Assembly (NCBI GenBank): GCA_014904985.1
Contig: MU129095.1
Coordinates: forward strand, 11,405-45,803
Direction: 5' to 3'
Source: Hydnum rufescens UP504
Taxonomy: Eukaryota; Basidiomycota; Agaricomycetes; Cantharellales; Hydnaceae
Length of the DNA stretch: 34,399 nucleotides
Part shown: positions 19,809 to 29,363 of the stretch, piece by piece
Layout: every line of letters starts with the position of its first letter
Numbering within the stretch: the stretch's first letter is position 1
Program-made: the position numbers and the translations under genes
Notes under the pieces: generated by a model
Databases searched by the model: none
Seen by the model: the letters and a program-made list of their open reading frames with translations, nothing else
What the model was told of the DNA's origin: nothing

Positions 19809-20283
19809 AAAACAAACAACTCAACACCGGGACTTTCCGGGCTTGAAAGAGCGCCCAATTGGGGCAGTACCAACTCATATGGATAGATAATATACTAAAT
19901 ATCTGTCTAAAACAGGTGAGGAATAAATGATAGTCTGTTGGATTGCACTAAGGCACCATGTGCAAAGAGGAATTGGGCGACTTCCATGCATTATAACTGG
20001 CAAAATTTGAGTATCTTGGTGGGATGATATATATTTATGTTGATGAAACGAATTGGACGATCGCACCAATTTTCAGTTCTCGTGCCTTCAATTTCCTATT
20101 CAGGAAATTGAAGGCACGAGAAATGAAATTGGTGCGATCGTCCAATTGTTTCATCAACATAAAATATAATATACATCCCACCAAGATACTCAAATTTTGG
20201 CCAGTTATAATGCATGAAGTCACCCAATTCCTCTTTGCAAATGGTGCCTTAGTGCAATCCAACAGACTATCATTTATTCCTCC
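19809..20283. repeat. Central foldback of element X, right tip missing
   Basis: The inner arms mirror between about 19916 and 20283 around 20099.5 (TTTCCT / AGGAAA). The outer left tip (19809-19915, with CTTTCCGGGCTTGAAAGAGCG) has no partner on the right. There GGGGCCCC end-module sequence begins instead, so the right tip and the whole plus arm were deleted. Confidence 0.7.
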
Positions 20284-20433
20284 ACTGCCCAGGGGCCCCT
20301 GGGCTGCTTGAGGGGCTGCTTGGGGGCCCCTTGATTGTATTTCAGGGGCCCCTGGTGTAAACATCTAGTTAGATATGATAAATGCAATGCTCATCATATC
20401 TAATATGATACGGAAAAGTGGCTGACCAGGCTG
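20284..20433 (+). repeat. Right end module (B-type) of element X
   Basis: GGGGCCCC palindromes (20288-20350) are followed by the ATCTAGTTAGATATGATAAA / ATCATATCTAATATGAT imperfect palindrome and GTGGCTGACCAGGCTG. It mirrors the left module at 6446-6655. Confidence 0.65.
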
Positions 20434-21558
20434 TAAATAACACATTAATTTAAACAAAAAAAAAACAAAGGAAGCACCAAAAGAGCAGCTTTTGCTGCTC
20501 TTTTGGTGCTTTCCTACATCCTGAAAACTTACAAGGTATTACCACACACCCGCCACAGCGGGTGTGTGGTACGCAATTTCGTCAATTGTCATGTTCAGGG
20601 GGTGGGCACTCTGGGCTTGGGTGGCTGCGCGTACTTGGGGCTCATCCATGTGTGGGTTTTCACGTAGGGAAGGGACCTAGAATAATGAATACTAATACAT
20701 AATACATTAGTAAAAACAAAAGAAAACAGGGGTGCCAAAAGAGCAGCTTCTGCTGCTCTTTTGGCACCGATGGGATTAGACGTACCTAATATTACCACAC
20801 ACCTGCCAAAGTGGGTGTGTGGTTTGTCTGGCACTTGTGTTGTGTTTTTGATTGCCGTTCGTGGGCTTCGTTTGGTGGGCAGGTTGTTGTTCTCCCATGT
20901 TTGTTTGGTGGGGTCGTGGGTCCTGAGTTCAGATGTCAACTTAGAAATAATATGTCAGTAACAAAGAAAAAAAGAAAAAAGAAAAGCCACGCAAAAGGAG
21001 CAGTGTATGCTGCTCCTTTCACATGGTTGTACTTACCATGAAATTACCACACACCCGCTTTGGCGGGTGTGTGGTTTTGTCTGAGGTTTTGTCAGGGTGG
21101 TCATCGTTGGTGGGTCCCATCTTCATTTCCAGGGGGGTTTGTTCGGTGGGTCCCCATTTTGTTTGACAATCTAGAATAGTGAATGTGTTAGTGAAGTGAA
21201 AGAGAAAAAAGGAGAGCCACGCAAAAGGAGCAGTGTATGCTGCTCCTTCTGCGCAGTTGTGCTTACCTTAAAATTACCACACACCTGCTGAAGCGGGTGT
21301 GTGGTTTGTCTGGGTCCCCTGTGGCCTCATGTCATGCATTCCTGTTCCCGGGTTTCGTCTGGGGGGTGTTCTTGGCATCATGTTTTGGCCTCTCATTTGG
21401 CAGATGGTTCAGGCAATAGCCTAGAATAATAAATTGTGTGTTAGTTAAAAATTAAAACGAATGCAAAAAGAGCAGCCAGGGCTGCTCTTTTTGCATCGTT
21501 GAGTGTATACAGTGACTTACATTATGTTGAACCACACACCCACCGCAGCGGGTGTGTG

Positions 21559-22339
21559 TCAGGATCAAATTGACATTTGCTTCCGCCTAAGGACTTACCC
21601 GTCAGAGTATCATTCTTCATTGACTTTATCATATGGCGCCTACTTCCTCAAATGCTCTTGTCTCCTCTCTCCCTCCATTCACTACGGGGGTTATTGTCAT
21701 CCTTGCCATTATTGGCATTTCTCTTATTATTATTGCCCTTGTTCTATCAGGCCTCGCCCAGCGGGCTATGGGCTGGGTAGTCAACCAGTGGCAGCATTGG
21801 CGCCCTTGTCAGCACCTGTCATTCCCTCGCTCCCCACATGAGTCCATGGAGTTGCCAATCCAGACTCCCCTCCTCCTCCTCTACCCCCAGTCCCTGAATC
21901 CACATCACCTGTCCCAATCCGTACTCCATCCATGTCATTACGGTCATTTGACACTTTGGACACCTTTGGAGTACCCAGGCGTACACTGCCTTGGAAGTAC
22001 ATACGCTAAGGGGGATACATATGGAAGTTGGGGCATAGCCATGTGGAGGTGCACACAGGATTTGTAACATGGCTGCGTCAGCTTAGTGAGGCTTAGTGAT
22101 GGTGGCTGTGGAGGCTGACTGATGGGCTGTGGAGCCGGCATTCTAGGAGGATCCGGAAGGTTATGGAAGACAGCGGAAGGCTCTGGAAGGTTGGAGGCTG
22201 TGTGCAGGAAATAGTATTTATAGTCCTTCGCAGTTGGGGGATCACCAGTTTCGATCTCTCAGGATTCCCACTGTGATAGGTGCGAGACTTGTGTGTCCCT
22301 TGTTGTGTGGTGTATACTCAGGATTCCCACTGCGATAGC
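21559..22339. mobile_element. Insertion of about 780 bp within an exon hairpin (possible solo LTR)
   Basis: GTGTG occurs on both sides (21554-21558 and 22340-22344). Removing the insert restores a perfect hairpin ending GCGGGTGTGTGGTT. The 5' end TGTCAGGATCAAATTGACA has an inverted tip as in many fungal LTRs, but the 3' end is GATAGC rather than CA. A TATTTATAG TATA-like motif is near 22214, and CTCAGGATTCCCACTG occurs twice near the end (22258 and 22318). It could be a solo LTR with a slipped boundary or a captured gene piece. Confidence 0.45.
21633..22012 (+). pseudogene. Remnant coding piece with one membrane segment
   Basis: From an ATG at 21633 the reading is MAPTSSNALVSSLPPF followed by a hydrophobic stretch TGVIVILAIIGISLIIIALV, a clear single membrane helix. 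After about 21780 the plausible continuation lies in another frame. It is Pro/Ser-rich with a stop at 21838-21840, and ends near 22012 with FDTLDTFGVPRRTLPWKYIR. I do not recognise a family. It may be a captured membrane-protein fragment or chance coding in the insert. Confidence 0.25.
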
Positions 22340-22777
22340 GTGTGGTTAATTAATCTCTTTCCTCTTTCTGTTTGTGGCTTCGACGGCAGTGTCGCCCTGA
22401 CAGTGTGTGGTTTGTGTCGCTGCCTCTCGTGCCTTCGTTTGGTGGTTTCGTTTGTCCTGGTTTCATTTGCTGTGGCTTCATTTGCCTGGGGCCACTCATT
22501 GGGCAGCCTGTCATTTTTTTTGGTTTTGATCTGGAATAATAAAGGCTTCATTAGTATAAAAATTCACGGCAGTGCAAAAAGAGTAGCTTGCACTACTCTT
22601 TTTGCGCTAATGTATCTAGTGAGACAAAACTTACCTTATGACCACACACCCGCTGAAGTGGGCGTGTGGTTGTGGTCATGTGCTGGGGCTGCCGCTGCCG
22701 CTGCTGTTGCTGTTGTGTCGTGGTCGTGTGGTCGCTTTCCTGTTGCTGGGTGTGGCTGCGCTGCACACTTGTGAAAT

Positions 22778-23165
22778 TCAATGCCAGCAATTGCCGATAC
22801 TCAAGAAGCACCCTAAGTGCCAGCACCACAAGCACAATACAGACTAATAGCAAGCATGTGGATGTGGAATATATAATATATAATAAATATTTGTTTAAAA
22901 ATGTGAAGAAGAGGATGATAATGAGCCAGAGCTCAATAAGGGATGATATGCCTCATTGCAAAGTGGATTGGGCCACTTCCACGCTTCAGAATTGGCCCAA
23001 ATTTAAATATAGTGATGGTATATATACACCTCATATGGCGACTAATTATATTGGATGATTCTGGCATTATTCAATTTTTCATGCCTTCAATTCCCTATTT
23101 AGGGAGTTGAAGGCGTGAAAAATTGAAGAATGCCAGAATTGTCCGATATAATTAGTCACCCATAT
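22778..23165. repeat. Foldback of element Y, truncated by element Z
   Basis: The left arm (22778-23096, tip TCAATGCCAGCAATTGCC) is complete. The right arm covers only about 65 bp (23101-23165) before CAGCCTGGTCAGCCA of element Z. It resembles 9368-10013 in tip and loop (CCCTATTTAGGG) and the left part of 29438-29700 in the arm. Confidence 0.7.
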
Positions 23166-23410
23166 CAGCCTGGTCAGCCAATTATCGGTATCTAATTAGA
23201 TATTTCAAAGGTTGCATTTATATGCTCTAACTAGATATCAGACCCAGGGGGCCCCCAGGGGCCCCTGCAATTCAGTCGAGGGGGCTGGTCAAGCAGCCCA
23301 GGGGCCCCTGGGCCCCTAGCCATTACAATTATTTATTTATTTATTTATTTATTCATTTATTCATTTATTATTTATTTATTCATTATTATTATATACACTA
23401 GGCTTGCCCA
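23166..23410. repeat. Left end module (B-type) of element Z
   Basis: It is nearly identical to 27763-27975: terminal repeat, ATCTAATTAGATA / ATGCTCTAACTAGATAT palindrome, GGGGGCCCCC and CAGGGGCCCCTGGG clusters, ATTT microsatellite (about 23325-23395), and GGCTTGCCCAGTGGGGCTC. Confidence 0.75.
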
Positions 23411-24722
23411 GTGGGGCTCACCCATGCAAGAAGAGCAGCCTGTGGCTGCTCTTCTTGCGCACTTGTAGCAAAATGAAAATACTTACCTTAAATGATCACC
23501 CCCACCACAGCAGGGGTGCACACGCAAGGTTTGTTTGCGTGTTTGCGTGGGGTCCGGTTCACGTGTTTGTGCGTGGCCTCGATTGCTCGTTCTCGTGGGG
23601 CGGGCCTGGCTGACATGTTTGTTGTGGCCCGGGGCCCAGTGCGCATGTCTCGCAGGGGCTGATTCGGGGGTTCATGCGGGTTCCTGTCCAGGGAGAGGCT
23701 ATTTTGTCACCTAAAGTAAAAGATGTGTTAGTTAGATGTAAGCAATTGTAGCTCTAGGAAAAAAAACTTACCTTGAGAGTACCACACACCCGCCGCAGCG
23801 GGTGGGTGGTACTCGAACGTTCGTGGTTTCGTTCACAGGGTTTGGTTTTGCTCGGTGGTTTGGGGTCGCGGGCTGCGGGTCATGGGTTTGGGTTCACGGG
23901 GTTTGGGTTCGCGGGGTTTCAGGTCGCGGGTTTGGTGTTGGGGGTTCGTGCGGGGTTCAAGATCTAGAAAAATAAGGGTGTTAGTAAAGCACCGTAAGAA
24001 GAGCAGCTTACGCTGCTCTTCTTGCGCCACAAAAATAAAAATAAAAAAAAACTTATCTTGGAGTACCAGACACCAGCGGGTGTCTGGTATCGTGGTTTAC
24101 CCCTCGTCGCATATATTACTGAAGTTTGGGGGCGGGGCCCTCGGGTGCGGTCTTGGGTGGGTGCGCATGTTGGCATTTTCATCGGGGGCCTCGTCCGCGG
24201 TCTCGTAGGGCAGGTTTGGCGCAGGGAGGATCTAGAATAACGAATAATACGTTAGTATTAAAAAACAACAGGCAGCGCCAAAAGAGCAGCTCATGCTGCT
24301 CTTTTGGTGCCGTGGTACAGTTTGTAATAAAAGACTCATCATATATTACCACACACCCGCCACAGCGGGTGTGTGGTACCATATTTCATCTGTCGTCGCG
24401 TGCGTTTGGGGCTGTGCACGCGTGCGGATTCTCGCACGGGGTCTGGTTCGCGTTAATCTTCCCGGGGTCGCCACGGGTTTCGCACGGGTCATCGTTCGGG
24501 TGGGAGATGATAACCTAGAATAGAAATAAGATGTCGGTTAGTGAAAGGAGCAGGGCAGCTTTCGCTGCCCTTTTTGCGCGGTTGTGTCTATTGGGATGGA
24601 TACTCACCTTATATGATCACACACCCGCTGCAGCGGGTGTGTGATCCTGTTTTCCCCCTCGGTCTTTGTGCGTCGAGTCCTATATACGAAAGATGTGGCT
24701 TAGGTAAGCCTCAAAACAAACC
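23411..24722 (-). repeat. Element Z, minus arm, with one hairpin-less intron
   Basis: Hairpins are at 23427-23460, 23996-24028 (GTAA loop in minus sense), 24277-24311 and 24547-24580 (GAAA loop, GGGCAGC stem). A minus intron at 23711-23771 is only 61 bp and has GTAAGT, a TTAGTTAG branch region and CTTTAG, but no hairpin. It looks like a natural deletion of the hairpin with splice signals kept. Exon hairpins include CCAGACACC / GGTGTCTGG (24067-24090) and GATCACACAC / GTGTGTGATC (24615-24646). Confidence 0.7.
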
Positions 24723-25049
24723 ACTCAACGCCGGCACTTTCCGGGATCGAAAGAGCACCCAATTACGGGCTGCACAAACCTAGATAGGTAATAAATACCT
24801 AGATGGGCAACAAATAATAAATACTATGTATCTCGCATGAATATAGTGGTCCGAGAATGTTTGTCAAGGCCATTATAGTAATCGATCAAAACACCAAGTC
24901 CCCCTCTCCAGCAGAGAATAGATATGGATGTCGCGGGCTGACTGCGTACAGTGGATATATGTCCCATCAAGGAAAGTTTCAGTTCTCCAGATGCAAGATC
25001 CAAATGCAATTGGGCGCTCTTTCGATCCCGGAAAGTGCCGGCGTTGAGT
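24723..25049. repeat. Central element of Z: 42-bp inverted ends, non-palindromic middle
   Basis: Positions 24723-24764 and 25008-25049 are inverted copies with at most a few differences (ACTCAACGCCGGCACTTTCC at the tips). The 243 bp between them show no long self-complementarity, unlike the other foldbacks. The tip starts with the same ACTCAACGCCGGCA as the other families but goes on with CTTTCCGGG, as in element X. It may be the ancestral form from which the full palindromes arose, or a replacement of the middle. Confidence 0.8.
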
Positions 25050-27378
25050 AGCGTCCTTGAGATCTACTCAACACGGACACGAAGGGAAGTACAACAGGAC
25101 CACACCCGCCGCGGCGGGTGTAGTGATGCCTTGTAAGTCGATTAAGGTCTGCATGACAGCGCCAAAAGAGCAGCATCAGCTGCTCTTTTGGCGCTGCCTC
25201 ATTTTATTTAATTTACTAACGTATTATTCATTCATTCTAGGTCTTCCTTCACTGCGCGAAACCCCACCGGAAGAAACCAGAAGAGGCCCAAGGCGAAATG
25301 AGGGCCTGCGCAGCCCCTCAGGATTCGATCCGAGGTCCCAGTACCGAAATCCCCGCAAACGAACACCACAACGAATGAAATACAGCACCACACACCCGCC
25401 GAGGCGGGTGTGTGGTAATACATCGTAAGTTTCCATTCCAACGTGTAAAATGGCGCCAAAAGAGCAGCAGGAGCTGCTCTTTTGGCGCTACCTCTGGTTT
25501 TTCTTTTTACTAAAGTATTATTATTAATATTCTAGGTCCCCTTCACTACGCGAAAGCCACCCGAAGAAGGCCAACGAAACTCATGGCGAAATACGGACGT
25601 GCGCGGCCACCCAAGGCTCGATCCGAGGTCCAGTCCCCAAACGCCCGCGACGGATAATATATGGTACCACACACCCGCTGCGGCGGGTGTGTGGTAATAC
25701 ATGGTGAGTTTTTCACTGCAACATGTACAGCGGCGCCCAAAGAGCAGCAGTAGCTGCTCTTTTGGCGCTGCTTCTGCTTTTTTCTTAAACTAACGTATTC
25801 TTCATCATTCTAGGTCTCCTCTCGATGTACAAAACCCCGCGACAAGAACACAGCCGAGGCCCAAGACGAATCATGGACCTGCGCAGCCACCCGCAACCCG
25901 ACAACCTCGCAGCCACGCATCCCATGGCCCTAATACCCGGACGGTGTGCCACGAAGGAAGAACCCACTGTGCCACACACCGCTGCGGCGGGTGTGTGGCA
26001 ATATTAGGTGAGTTTTCGAGTACAGTATGGTGCCAAAAGAGCAGCACCAGCTGCTCTTTTGGCGCTGCTTGCGTTTTTTTCCTTTTACTATGTATTCGCT
26101 ATTCTAGGCTCCTTTTCCCTCCGCGAAACCTCACCCGAAGCCAGCACAGACGAAGCCGAGGCAAAACACTGACGTATGCAGCCACCCGAAAGCCCAGCCC
26201 CCGAACACCCACAATGACCGCCACGGCGAGTCAAATACGATACCACACACCCGCTGCAGCGGGTGTGTGGTATTACTAGGCGAGTTTTCCATGTACTACA
26301 ACGCCAAAAGAGCAGCATCAGCTGCTCTTTTGGCATTGCTTGGATTTTTATTATTATTATTAACATGCTCATTTCTCTAGGTCTTTTCTCCTACCACGAA
26401 ACCCCACCCGCCCAAAGAATACATAGACAAGGCCCAGGGCGACATACGGGCCCGTGCGCAGCCACGCAAGAACTCGATGCTCGACTATCCGCAATACAAC
26501 GACGCCACACCCGCCAAAGCGGGTGTGGCAATATTAGGTACGGCGTGTACGACGACGGCAAAAGAGCAGCGCCAGCTGCTCTTTTGGTGTTGTCTTCCGT
26601 TTTTTTTCTTTACTATTGTCTTATTATCTAGGTACCTCCACTGTGCGATACCCTGCCCGGCGAGGTTCGAGACGAATACGAACGTGCGCAGCCACCCGGA
26701 CCCCGAATCTGGACAACAACGAACTAAATACAGGACCACACCCGCTGCGGTGGGTGTGGTTAGTTTCTCCCAGCATGTACAACGGCGCCCAAAGAGCTGC
26801 TGCTGCTGCTCTTTGGGCGCTGCTTCTGTTTTTTTCTTTTTTTTAAACTAACATATTATTGATTATTCTAGGTCTCTCTTTGATGCACGAAACCCCACCC
26901 GACAAGAACACAGCCAAGGTCCAAGACCAAAAATGGACGTGCGCAGCCACCTGCAACCCGATCCAAGAACCCAACACCCGAACACAACAACAGGGGAAAT
27001 ACGGTACCACACACCCGCCGCAGCGGGTGTGTGGTAATACCTGGTAAGTTCTCAATTACAGAACGTACGATGGCGCCAAAAGAGCAGCTTCTGCTGCTCT
27101 TTTGGTGCTGCCTCTTTTTTTGTTTAATTAACGTATTGATCTAGGCACCTTCTCCCTCCCTGCGTGAAAACCCCCCACACAAAATACGGAGGCTCAGCCG
27201 CTGACAACAGCGCCTGAGGGCCCAGCCCTCAAACACCCGCAACCGGTGAGACAACAGGCAAAGCACCCGGTAAGTTTTTAATTACAGGATGTACAAGGGG
27301 GCCAAAAGAGCAGCAGAAGCTGCTCTTTTGGCCCCCTAGTTTTCTTTTTTACTAATGTATTATTATTTGTTGTTCTAG
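25050..27378 (+). repeat. Element Z, plus arm: nine units (GCCAAAAG stem type)
   Basis: Predicted introns are 25133-25240, 25425-25535, 25704-25813, 26008-26107, 26280-26380 (GC-AG), 26538-26631, a weak one ending at 26871, 27044-27144 and 27270-27378. Hairpins are near 25159, 25453, 25733, 26031, 26301, 26559, 26784, 27073 and 27300. The one at 26784-26822 has a CTG-like run in place of the usual loop. Exons of 125-194 nt share a block of the CGAAACCCCACCCG...GCCC.AGACGAA...TGCGCAGCCACCCG type, so units arose by tandem duplication. The exon 27145-27269 lacks its hairpin. Stems of 16 bp (for example at 25159-25195) are common. Confidence 0.8.
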
Positions 27379-27751
27379 GTCCCCTCCAGAAAATTATGCC
27401 AGAGACGGGCTGGGTGACGGTCTGATTCCCAATTGGGAGTCAGGTGCAGAGGATATGTATAGTAATAATAATAATAATAAATAAATGATTATAAATAAAA
27501 CATACCACCCTGGAGGGGTATGTAAGAATACTACTACTGTGGTACTGGAGAGAGCCCTGGCTGAGATCTATAAGTTGGAGCTTGGTTTGATGCATGAAGT
27601 CCCACACAGGGGCCCCCAGGGGCCCCTGCCTGAACCATGGAAATCAGGTTAGCCGGCCCCAGGGGCCCCAGCATCAAAACCTCTAGTTAGACTATATAAA
27701 TGCAAGGCTTGTAATATCTAACTAGACCTACATTTGTGGCTGACTGAGTTG
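27379..27751 (+). repeat. Tail and right end module of element Z
   Basis: An exon-like start carries a small hairpin (TGATTCCCAATTGGGAGTCA, 27421-27440). It is followed by the AAT microsatellite, a GGGGCCCC cluster (27606-27675), the TCTAGTTAGA / TCTAACTAGA palindrome and the terminal repeat. The stretch CCCACACAGGGGCCCC through GGAAATCAGGTTAGCC also occurs at 33401-33451 in W. Confidence 0.65.
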
Positions 27752-27762
27752 GCCCATATAAG

Positions 27763-27990
27763 CAGCCTGGTCAGCCAATTATCGGTATCTAACTAGATAC
27801 TTCAAGGGTTGCATTTATATGCTCTAACTAGATATCAGACCCAGGGGGCCCCCAGGGGCCCCTGCAATTCAGTCGAGGGGGCCGGTCAAGCAGCCCAGGG
27901 GCCCCTGGGGCCCCTAGCCATTAGGATTATTTATTTATTATTTATTCATTTATTTATTATTATTATATACACTAGGCTCACCCAGTGGGG
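27763..27990. repeat. Left end module (B-type) of element W
   Basis: It is nearly identical to 23166-23410, including the GGGGCCCC clusters and the ATTT microsatellite. Such closeness between neighbours suggests a recent copy or gene conversion. Confidence 0.75.
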
Positions 27991-29363
27991 CTCACCCATG
28001 CACCCAAGAAGAGCAGCCAGAGGCTGCTCTTCTTGCGCAATGTAGCTAAGGAAAATAAATACCAGGGGGGACTCACCATATATAGGGCCACTTGTTGGGT
28101 GCGTTCGGTTCTCATCTGGTGAATTGCCGTTTGTCGCCTCGCCATTTGGCATGTTGCCATCCATTGCGTCGCCCTTTGGTGTGTTGCCATTTGGGCCCTT
28201 GTTCATTTTGCGGGTTTTCATTGTGGCCACAATCTAGAGTAATAAAAGATATATTAGTACAAATATCCAAAGCAGCGCAAAAAGAGCAGCTTTCGCTGCT
28301 CTTTTTTGCATGGGTGTAGCTACTGGGGTGCGGGACTCACCTTAAATCGTACCACACACCCGCTACGGTGGGGTGTGTGGTACCTGGGGTCCTCATTTGG
28401 TGCGTTTGCGTGTCTCACGTTGGTGCATGTCATGTTGGTGCATGTTGTGTGTTGCGTGTCGTGTGTCGCGTGTCATGTTGGCGTGTGTCGCATTACCACT
28501 CGGTCCCTCGTTGTTTCGTGGGTTTTTGTCGTGTCTTGGACAAGTCAACCTAGAATAATAAATGAATCATTAGTATGAATATTCAAAGCAACACAAAAAG
28601 AGCAGCTCATGCTGCTCTTTTTGCGCCACAAGAATCAGAAATAAAAATAAAAATAAAAACTTACCTTGGAGCACCCTACAACCGCTGTGGCGGGTGTAGG
28701 GTACTGGGAGCACGGACTCCAGCTCGTACGTACGGGTTCTCCCTGTGCCCTGTCATTCGGGCATCGATAAGGGGGGGTACGGGGGTTCTGCGTCGGTATT
28801 GGTTCGCGAGAATGGTTAATACCTATAAAATAATATTGTTAAATTAGTTAAAAATTAAACACCATGCAAAAAGAGCAGCTTTCGCTGCTCTTTTTGCGTG
28901 GTTGTAGCTACTGGGGGTGGGGACTCACCTTATATGGGACCACACACCCGCCGTGGCGGGTGTGTGATTCCTGGGGCCCTCATTTGGTGTGTTGCCATGG
29001 GTCGTGTCCCCATTTGACGTGGTGCCGTATTTCGCATCATTGCCACATCGCTGTGGGTCGTGTCCTCTTTTGGCGCGGTGCTGTATCTCGCGTCGTTGCC
29101 GCGTCGCGTTCCTCATTTGGTGTGCTGCCGTATTTCACGTGTTGGCCCTTGCTGTGGGTCGCGTGTCGGGCTGCCATTTGGGTTCTCGTTATTTCGCAGG
29201 CTATCATCATGTGTTGAATGAAGCCTCAATCTAGAATAATTAAAGTCACGTTAGTAAAAAGTTTCAAAGCAGCACAAAAAGAGCAGCTTTCACTGCTCTT
29301 TTTGCGCCGTCATACCTACTAGCAGAAAAACTCACCTTATGACCACACACCCATGGTGGTGGT
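27991..29363 (-). repeat. Element W, minus arm: five units
   Basis: Hairpins are at 28005-28040, 28275-28312, 28593-28628, 28864-28900 and 29274-29310. Minus introns read as 28234-28340, 28550-28664, 28823-28928 and 29231-29335; the outermost has its 5' site near 28062 or 28076. Loops in minus sense are GAAA in three of five, the last one closed by a G-U type pair. The exon hairpin at 28673-28702 is ACCCTACA / TGTAGGGT, in which two pairs changed together. The exon hairpin near 29338 is eroded. Confidence 0.7.

Larger units (their letters stand above)
17759..20433. mobile_element. Element X: partial inverted-arm element with two foldbacks and a gap
   Basis: X is cut on the left by the Ty3 element, 14 nt into an exon after the 3' splice site at 17773. 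It ends at 20433 with GTGGCTGACCAGGCTG. The next 8 bp, TAAATAAC, would be the target duplication; the mate lies outside the window. It holds minus units, a foldback piece, the N gap, more minus units, a second foldback and a right end module, with no plus arm. It is either a deletion derivative, two copies fused, or a misassembly around the gap. Confidence 0.55.
20434..22777 (-). repeat. Element Y, minus arm (interrupted by an insertion)
   Basis: Hairpins are at 20475-20510, 20734-20768 (GCCAAAAG type), 20990-21022, 21221-21255 (GGAGC type), 21460-21497 and 22572-22608 (GAGTAGC / ACTACTC, GCAA loop in minus sense). One arm thus mixes both stem subfamilies. The units at 20990 and 21221 read almost the same and look like a recent tandem duplication of about 240 bp. 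Minus 5' sites of the ACTTAC type lie near 20527, 21025, 21262, 21512 and 22630. Confidence 0.65.
20434..23165. mobile_element. Element Y: partial inverted-arm element hosting X and Z
   Basis: Y starts in view within an intron, between branch point and 3' site, where X was inserted. It has six minus units and a foldback that breaks off at 23165, where element Z begins. After Z the foldback of Y does not resume; element W follows three bases after the putative duplication. The plus arm of Y is therefore not in the window, or was lost. Confidence 0.5.
23166..27751. mobile_element. Element Z: complete inverted-arm element, about 4.6 kb
   Basis: The left tip CAGCCTGGTCAGCCA and right tip GTGGCTGACTGAGTTG are imperfect mirrors. 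The flanks ACCCATAT (23158-23165) and GCCCATAT (27752-27759) match in seven of eight positions. Between them are a left end module, minus arm, a foldback with 42-bp inverted ends, a plus arm of nine units and a right end module. It is the only uninterrupted copy with both ends in view and no nested insertion. No protein gene was recognised. Confidence 0.75.

Noticed and set aside
23325..23400. Telomere-like or centromere repeat (ATTT runs)
   Set aside because: The runs are short, imperfect and always part of element end modules.
26784..26822. CTG repeat expansion
   Set aside because: It is only about four units and fits the stem position of the usual intron hairpin with an altered loop.
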